In this document: one piece after another, positions 36,898 to 50,400 of the stretch | Position numbering within the stretch: position 1 is the first letter of the stretch | How the letters are laid out: each line of letters opens with the position of its first letter | NCBI RefSeq assembly: GCF_042242105.1 | Contig: NC_092016.1 | Span: forward strand, 11,050,501-11,114,500 | DNA length: 64,000 nucleotides | Direction of reading: 5' to 3' | Source: Pempheris klunzingeri | Taxonomy: Eukaryota > Chordata > Actinopteri > Acropomatiformes > Pempheridae | Translations under genes and position numbers: made by a program | The notes under the pieces: model-generated | Told to the model about the DNA's origin: nothing | Database searches by the model: none | What the model saw: the letters and a program-made list of their open reading frames with translations, nothing else

Positions 36898-37740
36898 CTC
36901 CAAATGATCTAAAAAAAATCTCTATAGTACAATAACAAATGGAAGTGCTGCATTCATGAGCATATTGTTAAGATTATTAATCCAAATAGCGCGCCTCGGT
37001 CTTTTTAAGCAGAAAACGCCTCGATGTCCCGAAACGATGAGCCAGAAAATGGAGAAAGAGAAGAAACACGTTCAGTCTGAAAGGGCTGCTTTCACAGTCA
37101 CAAAACAGCAGTCAAATAAGTCCGCTTTTGCCTTGCGCAATGTTAATCCATGCAGTGCCATCGTAAGATCCAGCCAGCGATTATAAAACAGCAAAATAAA
37201 TTATAATAACTTAAATTTTTTTTTCAGTATTCTTTGGGAAATAGAGGTGGGAAAAGTGGAAATGTTCAGCCGGTGCAGGTTAGAGGAGCTCCGGTCTGAT
37301 CTGAGGTGAGGATCTCCGGTGAGGCAGCAGCCGGGGGAGGTTTCAGCACCGCGGACAGCTCATCTACCTGTCAGCAGCTCCGTGCAGCGCCCCTCCTCCC
37401 TCCTCCCTCCGCTCCCAGCGCCCCTCTCCCCTCCTTCAATCACTACTTAAACAACCTGTCAACGTCGACAATTACACATTGCATAACCTCTCCCCTTCAC
37501 TCACATGCAACTGAATTAAAAAAAAAAAAAAGAAAGAAAAGATTTCTCCGACCACTTACAAATCACTTGCTGCAGCAGGCACAAAGCAGTGATCCCTCCT
37601 CCACCTCCTCCACCCTGCCGCCACATCCGGTTAAATCTCGCTTTTACTTTGACCTGCTGCGTCTACAGGCAGTGTTAAAACTTCAGGGATCCATTTACAG
37701 AAAGCGTTTGTTTTCCCCCTTACACTGAATAAACTGGAGA
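36898..37740 (-). promoter_or_regulatory. slc17a6 5' UTR/promoter region
   Basis: This is the only sequence between the slc17a6 start codon and the 3' end of the neighbouring receptor gene where the promoter can lie, apart from distal enhancers. It is moderately GC-rich around 37260-37440 and carries the RE1-like site at 37342. No TATA box was recognised on the minus strand. The long plus-strand reading through it (37306-37728) has no recognisable product. Confidence 0.4.
37342..37361 (+). promoter_or_regulatory. RE1/NRSE silencer element (REST/NRSF binding site)
   Basis: The sequence TTCAGCACCGCGGACAGCTC has both RE1 half-sites intact, TTCAGCACC and GGACAG, with the canonical two-base spacing. 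REST represses neuronal genes in non-neuronal cells through this element. It lies about 445 bases upstream of the VGLUT2 start codon, a strictly neuronal gene, which makes a functional site likely. The match is read directly; binding is inferred. Confidence 0.8.
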
Positions 37741-38038
37741 TTTTCACATGTTCCACTGGATGGAAGAGGGGCACTGTTCACGCATGTGGAGCCAGGCTGT
37801 AAAAGTACAGTATGCAGTCAACCACGCAGAGGCAGTGTTGTGTAAGGAGAGCTAAGGAGATCAGATGTGATGGGAGATGAAATGAGATAAAGGAGACTGG
37901 AGACCATGTTATATACAATGTTTTTCTTATTCAATTTAAAGAACACAGGTGATTAAACAAAGGACATCCAAAGGGTTTCCATACAGTTTAATGATGTTTG
38001 ACAAAGACAAAGAACATTACTCGTCTTCTGCCTGCAGC

Positions 38039-39361
38039 TCATTGGGATGTAGGTGCGGGCAGTGCGGACACAGGTGTGACAGCAGACATCCCCTGCCTTT
38101 TGCTCACCGTCATCCGGGTCCGTTTTGATATGATGGAGGCCACCTGCGTGCCCGGACACTGGGAAAACATGACAGCAAAAGTGCCGTGAAACTCCCTCCT
38201 GAACTGGCCGCCTATGAAGCAGCTGAACAGAGGGTTAATGCAGGTGATCAGGCTGCAGATGCACATCTCCAGGGCGAAGGCCAGGTCCGCTCGCCGCCAG
38301 GAGGCCGGATCATCCGGGTAGACCGCCCGCATCACGATGGCCGCGTTCCGGCTCAGGTGGTAGGGCAGGTAGAACAGGGCGAAGAGGACCAGCGCCGCGC
38401 TCAGAGCCCTCCGGAGCCGTCGCTGCTTGTTGTGCGGGTCCGGGCGGCAGGGCCGGTGGCGCAGCTCCCTGACGCTGCGCAGGCCGCAGTAGCAGATGGA
38501 GAGCAGCGGGAGGAGGAAGCCGACGATGGTGCAAAAGAGGGAGTAAGGGAGGCTTTCCCCGGGATCGCTCAGCAGTATGTACAAGGAGCACACTGTGCGG
38601 TTGCTCCCGGGACAAGTCTGGATCAGAGTCATGGTGGCAACAGGTATGCTGAGGACCAACACGCCCACCCAGGCCGCCACACACAGCAGGCACGTCTGCC
38701 TCCGGCCCAGCAGCACCAGGGAGCGCAGCGGGTGCACGATGGCCAGGTATCTGTCCACGCTGATGCAGGTGACGAAGAAGATGCTGAGGTAGAAGTAGTT
38801 GTGGTAGAACATCCTCACACACGTGCAGAGCGGCAGCCCCAGCCTCCAGTAGAGCTGGTCCACGTGGTAGTTGATGAGGTAAGGCAAGGCCAGCAGCCAC
38901 GAGGTGTCAGCCAGGGTCAGGTTGAAGAGGAACACCGTGCTGCGGGTCCAGCGCCGCAGGCGATGGAAGAAAACCCAGAGGGAGAGCAGGTTGAGGGGAA
39001 GCCCGAGGACCAGCACCGCCAGGAAGAAGGTCGGCATCACGTAGAGCTGCACCGCGGGTAAACCTTGTCGTGTGTCCAGGTCGCAAAAGGTTTCCTCTGG
39101 AGCCTGGATGGTCAGGTTTACAATGCAGGTCTATTAAAATACAGCTTGTGTCCTGGCTTTCTTTAATTGGGCTTCAGTACACAAAGACATTAAGTAAATG
39201 GACAAGTATTTGCCCTGATGGAAAAACACACTAAGCTTATAAACCATCTTTTGCCATAATTAAGATATTGAGACTGTGTTTGTAGTTTATAAATCTTAAC
39301 CGGACAGATAAAATGTTTAAAATCACAGTGAGCCTTTCCAACCTACCTGAACGTTGCCCAT
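38039..39361 (-). CDS. Class A (rhodopsin-like) GPCR, P2Y/oxoglutarate/succinate-receptor-like, two exons, 368 aa
   Basis: A seven-helix plasma-membrane receptor. Exon 1 is tiny (39347-39361: ATG in strong Kozak context, M-G-N-V-Q, donor gtaggt); exon 2 is 38039-39130 after acceptor ttttaatag. Exon 2 has no ATG before the first helix, so the two-exon model is needed. Seen: NLT glycosylation site at 10-12 and Cys21 in the N-terminus; Asp80 in TM2 (LTLADTS); Cys107 and Cys186 for the TM3-ECL2 disulphide; DRY at 131-133 (ISVDRYLAIVHPL); a basic third loop; TM6 FxLPYHLSR rather than FxxCWxP. These traits point to the delta group of nucleotide and metabolite receptors. The TM7 NPxxY motif reads N-P-L-F-S at 304-308, losing the tyrosine. 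Ligand unknown. It lies on the same strand as slc17a6 and ano5 and starts only about 220 bases past the probable ano5 poly(A) signal. I recall no human counterpart here. Confidence 0.85.
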
Positions 39362-41406
39362 GTCTTTGTTACAGTGGCTTCTCTGTGTGCCAAGTGAAAC
39401 AACCATGCCAACATATTTAGGTGTAAAACACACCCACCAGTGTGAGCAAACACTGAATAGTTATCAGTGTTCTCTCTGGCCATCTGTTATCTAAACAGCA
39501 ACTTTCGTGTCCTCAGCAAAGGTGCCGGTGGTCCACGGTACTAATGAGGGATCCAAAGACTGAATCAAGTTGAACTGGTACTTTATTTTGCAGATACATT
39601 TACAATACATGTCTGGAAACAAGACAGTTACAAAAAATGAAAGAAACAAATGAATGAAAACATGAACTTTAAGCATACAGTAAACAGGTTCACCGTTTTT
39701 TTTTTCTCCAAGCATAGTAATGATATAAAATAAAAAATATTACTAAAGATGAACAAAAGTAGACATGAGAGAACAGTGGAGGAGATGTAAAAGGGAATAT
39801 AATAGAAAACACAAAGTATTAGATGTATTAAGGCATCAACAGGCACAAGTTTAGCTGAGCGCAGGGCACGTAAAGGGAAACTGGAACAGTCTAACATTGC
39901 TCTCTGCTACATGGTCACATCTGCGAGCATCTCAAAGAAACACACGTTTAGTTGCCTGAGTTTGTAGAACAGCCAGCCACCTATTTTACCTAAACTTTAA
40001 ATACTTCTGCAACAGATACTCCTCACATATTTCTATGCAGGCAGCCTTATAAACATGAAAAGCTCCTTCATGTGATTTGAAAACAAAAAAGCTTCATTAT
40101 TCTTCTTCTTCTGGTAAGCTCAGTATAAACATCAACTTCAGAACGGGGAACTCCTTCTTAGCTACACTACGACTCTTGTTCCATTTAAATAGACAAAGAT
40201 TATCACACTTTGCTGCTTCAAAACACAGATTGTGAATACGAAGTGTTGTGAGAACTATTATAGTGACGTTTATGTCTCAGTCATCATGTTTCAGTAAGTG
40301 CTTTTTTTCAAAATTGTAAAAAAAAAAAAAAAAAAAAGAATGTGCATCTTTCCCTCTCTACACAGACACAGCTGAGGAAAGAACAAGAACTAGGCGATGG
40401 CTGATGTGCTTTGTGTAATGGAGCAAACATAGTTCAGTAGGTAGGGGCAGGCTTTCATTAGCTCCGACATGCTGGTAAACAGAGACGCATTAAAAAGGGA
40501 TCTCTTCACTCTCTCAGGCCTTTTTCACTTCTCATCTCCAGGAACAAGACTCACTGTCGACAGTTGCTGCTCAACGACTGGCCATTGCAGGACAAAATCT
40601 GCCCCTACTCACAGTAGCAACAGCAGCACATAAAAAAAAAAGAAGATATTTCACATGACAGGATATGGCCTGGAGAAACCGTTGGGCTGTTATGAGATTA
40701 AAGCAAAATGTGACTGCCACTGGAGTGAAGAAAATAATTTGGTAAAATTGTGTTATGTCTGTAACCTCAATGGTGTCAGATAAACAAAGCTCACATTTGT
40801 CGCAGTAACTGTAAAAACAAAAAAGAAAATTGCATTGAACATGAACTTACAGTGTATGACACTGGAACGCCTCATACAGCTGTACATATGAACAAAGGAA
40901 ATACTCAAACCCCATAAGAAGCAAAGCGCTCACACTCTAATAACAGTTGTTATTCTACTGGCAACCAATATAAGTGTGTGATATATCAAGGCATTCAATC
41001 TTTGGTTACTCATAGTGGCACTTAAATAAATAGTCTTTTATTAAAACCAAAGTAAATTGCCTGTCTTAGACACAGTGTATAAGATTTCCTCTTTCTTTCC
41101 GTACAGCAGAATTTGATTATCCTCAGTACTGGGATTACGAAACAGAGAGTGAAAAGCCTTAATTATGAGACACAGGTTTGGATTCTGGTGCCACAGGTTT
41201 CAGCATGCATGGAGATTTGGTCTTTCACCTGTGTGCACCTCTGTGAAATGAGGAAACCTCTAGCTCTTTAGTTCTGTGAGTGTGTTTATGTGTGCGTGCT
41301 GCACAAACAACACAGGCACTACAGCAGATTGATGGCCAGTATCATAATACACAAGCAGGGTATTCTACATCACCACGTCCAGCTGATTGACCAGCAGCTC
41401 GCTGGG
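39362..41406 (-). other. ano5 3' UTR and spacer to the GPCR gene
   Basis: A minus-strand AATAAA at 39582-39587 would end the ano5 transcript after a 3' UTR of about 1.8 kb, which fits the long UTR known for this gene. The rest, down to 39362, would hold the GPCR promoter. No coding exon is seen. A poly-A run lies at 40318-40337. Confidence 0.45.
40318..40337 (+). repeat. Poly-A homopolymer run
   Basis: Twenty consecutive A within the presumed ano5 3' UTR (poly-U in the transcript). No flanking retroposon body was recognised. Confidence 0.9.
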
Positions 41407-44400
41407 CTAGAGACACTCTGACAGCACTTCATGTCTGGTTAAAGACGGATAGATCATGGGCGTGCATGTGCACTCGTCGTGGCTGTTTTGGCTGAGTTGG
41501 ATCTTCAGTTTCTCTACTTCATAGTTATGGAGGTACTCCTGGACCAGGTAGCGCTCCCTCTTTACTCGAGCCCTCACTTCAGAGGGAACATCGGGAATCA
41601 TCCAAGCCACAAAGAACTTGACCAGGAACACAACATGCTGTAGAGGAGGAAGGCACAGCAGGTTAGTTTTACTTCAAAACTGCAGATGAAACTCTGCATG
41701 TATTCATATTAAAACTGAAAAATGTGTGTGTGTGTGGGAGAATGGGAGTTACTATTAATGCAACAATCGACTGCTGTCAACTGCTTCAAGTGGTCAATAA
41801 GTGTTGGTGGAAGCACTGCAGCTTAGTTTTACCTCCATGATAATGATGAAAGCCAGCTTGGCAGCCAGAATATGCCAGAACTGCATAGTGTGGGAGTACT
41901 GCCTCTCATGGCCGGGAGGGTAGCGGTAATCACGATACCTTCAAAGAAGGAAAATGTCAGAGATTTCAATCCCCACCAGATTTTTATATACTTTGTTTCA
42001 AGATTGTTTTGATGTCATTCTTCACTCCATTGTGCAAAAGGAAATAAAGTAATAATGGCTGTAATACTACTATTACTACTACTACTAATAATAATAATAA
42101 AGTATACACACATAATATTAACCACAAATTTAAATCTGAAGTTGAATAGTGATTTAAGTAAAATGGATGGGTTAGCTGTGAGTTACGTGTACTTTATGTG
42201 GGAATTTCATATTATTCTCTCTCTCTGATCACACAGACCTGCAGGTAGTGATGGAGCTGTTGAACCAGGAAGGATTCTCATCATCCTCAGGTCTGTTGGC
42301 CGGTAAGAACTCAGAGATATTAAACACCGACAGGCTGTTGTTTATGTAGCCTTTCATATTCATCTGACCATCTGGCTGGTAGGCGTACATGTACACGAGC
42401 CGAGGGATCATATCAGAGGTGAAGGACACAATGAACGCCTAGAAAGCAGTGACAGAAACGGTGTAAGGAAAACTTGAAATAAAACTGGGTAGATAACAAG
42501 CAGATCCAAAGCACAGAAATGTAGTCCAACACTCACATTTGTGACGACAGAGAGAACGGCCATCCCGTTGAGGATTTCCTGCCAGGCTCCGATGCTGTGG
42601 GCCTTTGCTGCCACAGGACGTCTGAACTGAGTGGTGAGCTTCCAGGCATCCACTCTAACCTCGATGATGTTGTTGATAAGTGCCATCAGGGGTGCGAGGG
42701 GGAAGGAGGCGACAAACAGCGTGATGAAACCAAACTGGATCACTGGAACACAGAGAGGAGAGAGTGAGTGAGTGAGGATGGAAACACCACCATCTGCAGA
42801 ATCTCAGAAGACACTGCATCCATCTATCTATCTAGTCTCTGTTTCTAGTCTATGTTTTATAATCAAGTCAAACTCTTTTACTTAAAATGTATTTATCAAA
42901 TACTACTAAGCTGTGGTTGTGTATATTAATTAACTCGGCTGCAGTAATAGTTAATTACCCAAGTTTCTCTTGGTTTCGCTGAAGCCCTGGCTCTCAGTCT
43001 CTCTCTGTGTGCAATGAACTGACTATGTGCTGAATTTTTACCCATTTCCAGGTACTCATGGAAGAGGCCCAGCTGTCCAAAGCCCTGCAGGTCGTGGTCC
43101 TGCTCCCACCGGCTATACAGACTCTCTGGGTGGCTTCGTGCCTTCCTGCTGCCCCACCAGTTCATCAGCCACCTGAGGGACACAAGGGGGCAATAGAGAG
43201 CTTTGAGCAACATGTCTGACAGCCATATTGGCGGCTGTATTGCATTGTAAACGATGGCTATAAAGGCATGACTGCATTTCTAAACACAGAAACTTCCCAT
43301 CTGAATTGAACATAAAAGTCAAAGTTCTTTTCTGCACTCGTTTTGACTGGAAACTGATTATGTAACCACTAATAATAGGCCGTTCATAGCAGGAACTTTG
43401 ACTCATCATGGTAATGAAAGTACAAGTGATATTAATAACATTAATGCTGGCTCTGTTCTGTTAAAGTGTCCCAGTGAGCCAGCAAACACAATAATAGGAC
43501 AGAACCGAAGAAGCTCAATGTAACTTCCCAGTATTACATGCATGGCAGGTCTCTGACTTTCTCTTTCAATCTGAATCCTGATGATATTCCTTTGAGTACT
43601 TTTCTAAAGCTATAATAGCTAACTGACAGTGAAAAAAACAAATACATCATAGCAGAGATTACTCTATACAATGAAAAAAATCAATGGCATCAAAATATAA
43701 AACAAGGCCCCAGCCATGGTTGATGCATCTATGAGTTATAGAGCATGTGATACAGCTGCAATCTGTGAATTTAACCTCTCTATGACTTTTCTATGTGTAG
43801 ATGAATTGTCTTTTGGATGGTTGGTTCAGTTGGAGTACTCACGGGACCAGAGCCTCCTGGATGTTGCCCCACACCTGTTTACCAGTCATCACTATCACCA
43901 GCTGGGTGGTCAACTCAATCAAACAGCCACCAGGGTCACACTGTTGAAAGAGAGGGAGAATGTGAAAGATTTCAAATTCAGCCTTAAGTTTAATTACCAA
44001 TGCTTAACTTAAACAATGCAATGTAGGTAGATCTGGTACCTCTTCATTTCTCAGTTTGCTCCTGCTGCCAAACATATACGCATATTCTCCAGGGTAGCCA
44101 ACAAATTTGCCCTTAAAGAAAGCCACGTAGAAGCAGGAGGAGTAGTAGTTGACAAACTGAAAGAGGAACATCTTCACCGTCAGCTTGTTCTCATACTCCA
44201 GGTGGGTCTTGGGAATTTCTGTCCAAAAAAAGGAACACATTTAGTCACTTCAACAATTTCCAGCAACATTATTAGATGGATACATAAGGACAAAGACATT
44301 TAATAATCTGGGATATGCTCTCTCGCTCTGACCCTCACCCATGTCAGTGATCCAAACAGCCACTCTTTCATACATGAGGTTGAGGATCATGATGATGACA

Positions 44401-47400
44401 AAGTTGATACAGGAGGCGGTGACAGAGGTGGCCAGCTGTGGCGTGATGTAGGGACCAACCACCTCCAGGTTGTTGGTGGGGCTGTCCTTCATGATGCTGG
44501 CGAAGGCTGCGTATACCGCCAGGCGGTACGCTATCACCCCAATGATGCAGGCAATGATCAATGAGATCTTCAGGACAGAGACAACAGTGACAACATGAAA
44601 GACAACTGGCACAGGAAGTCACAAGACAAAAGTACCGTGACAATGACACACCAATTGTGATGCAAGTGCAAACACCAAAACACAAGCAGATTATGAATGA
44701 GGCAAGGTGCGCCAACATGAATGTTAGGACTGTCATGCTTGAAGTGTGCACGCATGCTACATGAAAGAACATCTACCATAACCTTCCTATTAGCTAATTC
44801 ACATGTTAGTCCACAAAACTAATACAATCTGGGCTGGTATGTATAAAGCTGTAAAACTCAACATAATTTTGCCCTTAATTTTAGAATTTAGTGCCATCCA
44901 ATCACATTTGTGCGTTTTTGTCTCAGCTCGTAAAATTACTTAAGAGAGCTCCATTTCTTAGAAGCTTTAAACACACTGGCCCTGGTCCCATAATATTAGT
45001 GACGATGACATATGATAGTATAGTATGATATGACAAAAAGACACAGGAAGGAGGAACAGGTAGAGAATGAAAGCTATTTGGATTCATCAATGCTCACCCA
45101 GAAGAGGACGGTGGCTCCAGACAGACATGTGCGTGCACACTTGCTTGTTATTGGTAAGTATGGCTCCATTTCCTAAATCATAAGCAAGCAAAGCATGGAC
45201 ATGGGAGTCAGTCACCCTTTGTTAAATCCTGAAAAGACAGCTCTAAAAGGCCAGGTTCCTTTAATTACCACAGGCCTCAGATGCGAGGCAGAGCTGGGTT
45301 GCCCAATCACAGCTCTTTTGTGTAGGCATTTCGGTCTAAGTCCAATTCTTTCATCTAGTGGCCTCCTGGTGAACTCGTGCTTTTGCAACCTCTTTCAAGA
45401 AACTGATCCACCAGACAAACAGGGATGTGGTACAGAAGGAAACTCATGCCTCTGAGTCTTTCCAGAAATGTCTGTTATTCACACAAACTACACCACACCA
45501 AAACCTCTTCCTCACCAATTTGCCATTCCTCGTTAAATGCTACCCTTACCCAGAGTACCACGGTGGCCCAGCACAGAAACAATTTCCCCATTAGATCTGT
45601 AGCAGTCCTTTGAAGAACCCACTCCATTTCCTACAGACGGGTGGGATGTGGTCAAGGAAACATTACACCACCCCATTTCTGTTCATTTGACAAGTCTTTT
45701 TCTGTCACTGTCACTACATACATCTTTTTGATTCCCTGAAAACAAAGTAGGTCAGTTTGATTTGATCAAAGATTGATCAAAGATTTTTTTTAGTTTAGGG
45801 ACTGGCCTAAAAATGATTGCAACCTACCAACTGTGTACAACCTGTACCCAATAAATAGAACATACGCTGTCATCTCTAATCCCTCTAAGTCCTACCATAC
45901 AGTGTATTTGTCCAGTGAAGCCATTAGAGAGCTACACATTATACATTTAAGAAGTACAATACAGCATATTAGTATTTCATGAGCACACAAACACCTGAGT
46001 GATGCGGTTCAACTTGCGGTTGGAGCACTTGGTCTCATACTCTGGCCGAAGCTGCAGCTGCTGCTGCTCCTCCTCAAAGTCGACCAGGTCCCAGTCGTAC
46101 TCGAGACGAGCCTGTCGCCTCTTCCAGAACTCCAAAAACAGCGTCACTGCAGAGCATATGACCCGTCAGGGGTATCACGGCAAAATAATAAACATGCTTT
46201 ATTAGTTCTACAGAATCTGTATTAACAGCTTTTTATGAAAGCCTGGCTGTGAAAGGCATGAGACTTTTGAGTGTGTTCAATTAAAATTTTCAGTGCTTTG
46301 ACCCCCATTCACCTCTTTTATGATGCTGTGCTGACAGAAGTGTTAGATCTCAGTGGATACAACCAAAACTATAAGTAAGAAAATATGTTTTTTTGTGCCT
46401 TGGGTGAATGAGTCACTTAAATACAGAGTGACTAACATTGATTTTTAAATGACTAATAATAGTTCACCAGCTCCCACTAGGTGGGGCAGTGGGTTAGAAA
46501 ATACAAAATGCAGGGAGAAGACATTTTTACTCACCCCAAATCCCCATAAATATGGCAAAAAACACTGTCCCAACATTGTCAAACAGGTGTGATTGCTGAA
46601 AGAAGAACATAGTTGAAAAATAGTGAGATAATGAAAAGAGCATTTGTTGACATTTAGCTCTAAGCACCCTTTAAATGTCAAACACTGCAGAGGTAGAACA
46701 TGAATCATGATGAACAAAACCAGGATGTCTCACCCATGAGGAGTTGCATGTTGTGTTGAGTTTCCAGTAGCTACATTTCTTGTCACACAGGGGACACATG
46801 ACAATATTACCTCCAATTTCCTCACTGCATATTTCTTTACTGTGGGGAGATTGGTTTTCTCATTAGTGATAAAAAAAAAAAAAAAACACCTATTAATATA
46901 ATGACATCTGAAAGACAAATAAAAGAGGCTAGAATACTTTATGAAAATTACCTCCACTCGTTGTCATCGTAGGTGAGGAATCCGTAGACGAAACAAATTG
47001 TCCCTACTATTGCAGCAAAGAACAGCATCTCAGTGTAGAAACCCAGCCACGCAAAATAAATACCTATCTTCTCTCCATAATACTTCCTGTTGAAGGGAAA
47101 AACAAAAACATTTTTGCTGTATATTCTGCTGCTAACAGCTTAGTGTTGAGTAAACACACACCAGACATGGCTACTTTGTTTCAGACTTTACCTTACTAGA
47201 TTGAGGGGCTGCTCCTTGAAGAAACAGAGGAAGCTGGCCCAGTATCTGTACAGATTGTATCTCTCACTTTCGCAGTTAGCGTCCCTCGATCTTGCCCAGT
47301 ATCTACACTGCAAGCACACAGAAGACACAGTTCATTACCACATTCATCGTCTTAATGCTTTAAAGTTAGTCTACCTTGTAGTGCAACATCCAGCACTGCT

Positions 47401-50400
47401 TCCAACTCTGTGTTACTGTTGGAAAACCTTGATATTCCACTCAAGACTATGTCTTTTTCCAACGATGAAAGTGTGCCAAAAGTTCACCAAAAGAGGCTCA
47501 CATCATGCAGCGGGAAAGCAGCAGTGTAGGTGCCGTTGTTGAGTAACCTCTTGATTCCTTTCTTGTCTTTATCTGCGCACTCATCCCTGTAGTACGAGCA
47601 GCGGGACAGAATGTAGTAGACCTGGGCAGAGACAGAAATAGAAGGACATAGTCTTTCAGAGGCTATTGTGCCAATAAAAACTGAATTATATGGCTGCATC
47701 TGTACTGACAACACTTAAATAAGCTTTCTCAAAAATGTAATGCGTGCACACTGAACTGAAGCATGCTGCAGTATTTCTGCCACAGTACCAGGGGAATGTT
47801 TCAATTTGAAGGCCACAAACAAGATAAGAAAGTCAAAGCGTCCTTACTATCCTGTTGCGAGTAGAAGGGGGGAAGAACGTTTCTTTGTCGCCGATAAGGA
47901 AGAAGTCAGACTTGCTCTTGTTGAAGGGGGCTGTGAAATAGTCTGCCTCAGGGTGCATGATGTGCTCCGGCAGACGGAAGGGGGTTGACAGCCAGTTCAT
48001 GGGCATCTCGCTGTTGTCTGGGATGTCATTGGCCTTGAATGGGACCTTGATCTTCAGCACGTCTGCGTAGGTGGCTAACACTTCCCACGGAGTGTGGATC
48101 TTCACAAAATAAGTCTTTCCATCTTCTGACTCCTGATGACATTTAAACAAATGTCACAGTATGATTTCAAGGCTAGTGGCTCACAAACTAAAAAAAAAAA
48201 TCATTCAGTAACAAAAGAATACCGCTAAAAAGTGCATTTTAAGTAAAATTCATGGTTTGTTGACTATATAGTATAAAGAAGAATGGCGCTGTTTGCTTTT
48301 GCTGTATCACAAAGACACTTTTGTTCTGATTTATTTTTCTACCATACAAAACTTCCATTGTTTTTTGTCTTTGTAAAAACAAATTTCAAATTACAAATTA
48401 CAAAACATTATAAAAAAAGTGCCTAAAAACAACAACAGAACACAGATGTAATATAATATACACATACATGTACATAGTTCTTTGTGGGCCACTTACTGTA
48501 ATTCCCTTTTACATTAGACCAAATCAATGACTGGACGCTCTTACCGATTTATGTTCTGTCTCCAGCTCCAGGCCGACTTTCTCCAGATTGGCCTCATACA
48601 CCTTCCTCCTCTCCTTTAGAAGAAAACAAACATAAATATTTATATATATATTAATAATTTTCATAAAGATTCAACTCATTGTGCAACAATGAAATCTGTT
48701 GAACAACAAAATTAAGTACACAAAAACTGTGTAAAAAATAATGATGAAGCTATATAAAAAATACATAAAGCATTTAACATTTAATGTACTGTATTTTACA
48801 TTGTGAAATGTACAGACATGCAAACTAATATGATACATAATGTGTTAGCATTGCATGATATACAACTTATAGCATGCAACTAAAATAAGGTTGAATACCG
48901 CAAATGTATGTAGAACAGGTCACATCCGGCAAAACAGTGACAGAGTCACAGTAAGTGCCGCAGGTATAAAAGTGGTAAAAAACAACAAACAAGTACAGTT
49001 CAAAACATTGTGTAAAAGGTGGTGTCAGTAAGCTCAGTATGTTCAATAGTAGCAGTTATTGAGTGCAAACAGGTAGTGAAAGATACTTGTGGCAGAGCAA
49101 TTACATAATCTTGCCATGTCTTGTTAGAGCTGAAATTTACCGTTATATTTTACAGCACATGTGGGTAACACACAGGAACTAACTACCAGTATATGCTTCC
49201 TCATACAGTGGAAAAAATGAGTGAGTTCCTGACTAGGCCACAGGTCTGAGTGTTGACTCACTGATGAGGCTGGAGGTAAAATGTGACCTGGCTGCAACAA
49301 TCTGCCTCATAGCCGAGGGGTGGTAACACAGAGATGTGAAGACTAGCAGCTTAGTATCAAACACTGAAAGTCTTTCAGCACCCCACAGCTGATAAAGAGA
49401 GTAGCCATAAAAAGACATGTGGCCAAAGGCAGAATGGATATACTTCAGAGTTGACTCATTTCATTAAATAGGGACTAGAAGTGACCTTCTCAGATAATTC
49501 CTTGAGAGGATAATGAATAACAGTTAATCTAACATTATCAGTGTTGTGGTATTTAGGGAATGCTGTACCTAGATAACAACACCTAGAAGTTCTTTCTTAC
49601 CTGTTTTCTCTCACCGTCTTTATCGTCAACATAGGACAGGACAAAATCAATCCTGCGCACTCCGTCTCGAAAGAACACAGAGTCTTTACTTTGTTGTTGT
49701 TTGTCAATCTATAACGAGACAGAACAGAGGTCACAACATTTAAACACACACGTACACAGGTACAGTATCAGCTCAACAAGTCTTTGGATGCATGCGCCAC
49801 AGCAGACCAGACAAAAGTCAAACCATGTGTCAGTGGACAACAGCAAAAACCCAAAGAACAAGGCCTCCACACCACAGCAGACTCCACTGTTTATCTAAAA
49901 CGGCAAAAATACTGATTATCATATTTCCATTCCGCACACAGACAGCATGCTGAGTAGAGGGTATCTGCTATGACTGAGATGTTTGATGCTGCAGGCTTTT
50001 AAAGAAATCCTTGTTATTTTAAAGAATGAAGTCCAGAGACATATCCAGAATCATGTCAATACTTTGATTTCGGGTCATCTGTCACCTCATTAAACACAGC
50101 CTCAGGTCACTCGTCATGGGAAAGTATTTGTGGAGAGGACTACAAATTTATGAATGGCATTCTCCACACAACAGGGACACCCAGGCTTCACACTCCAACA
50201 CTGTTGTACTTTATTTGCCCGTGCTTTTTTCCAAATCCCAGGATCCATTTTGTCTAAAAACACTTGTGTTGGTGGCTAAACAAATTCCAAGCATGTATGT
50301 CAGCAAACGCTAGCACCTCAGTGGCTTTCCCTTCTGCAGCTAAATGGAAGAAGAGAGATGAACTACAGAGGAATGCTTTAAGAGAGGAAAGGAAGGTATG

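Noticed and set aside
37306-37728. A 140-codon plus-strand frame in the slc17a6 upstream region
   Set aside because: Low-complexity Ser/Pro/Leu composition, no splice or similarity support, and it overlaps the promoter with the RE1 site.
38310-38900. A 196-codon second minus-strand frame inside the GPCR exon
   Set aside because: Out-of-frame reading of the same exon, dominated by Ala/Pro/Leu/Arg as expected from GC bias; no motif.
38186-39061. A 291-codon plus-strand open reading frame over the GPCR
   Set aside because: It is the antisense shadow of a GC-rich coding exon, Gln/Glu/Arg-rich with no domain; the minus-strand frame encodes a full seven-helix receptor with motifs.
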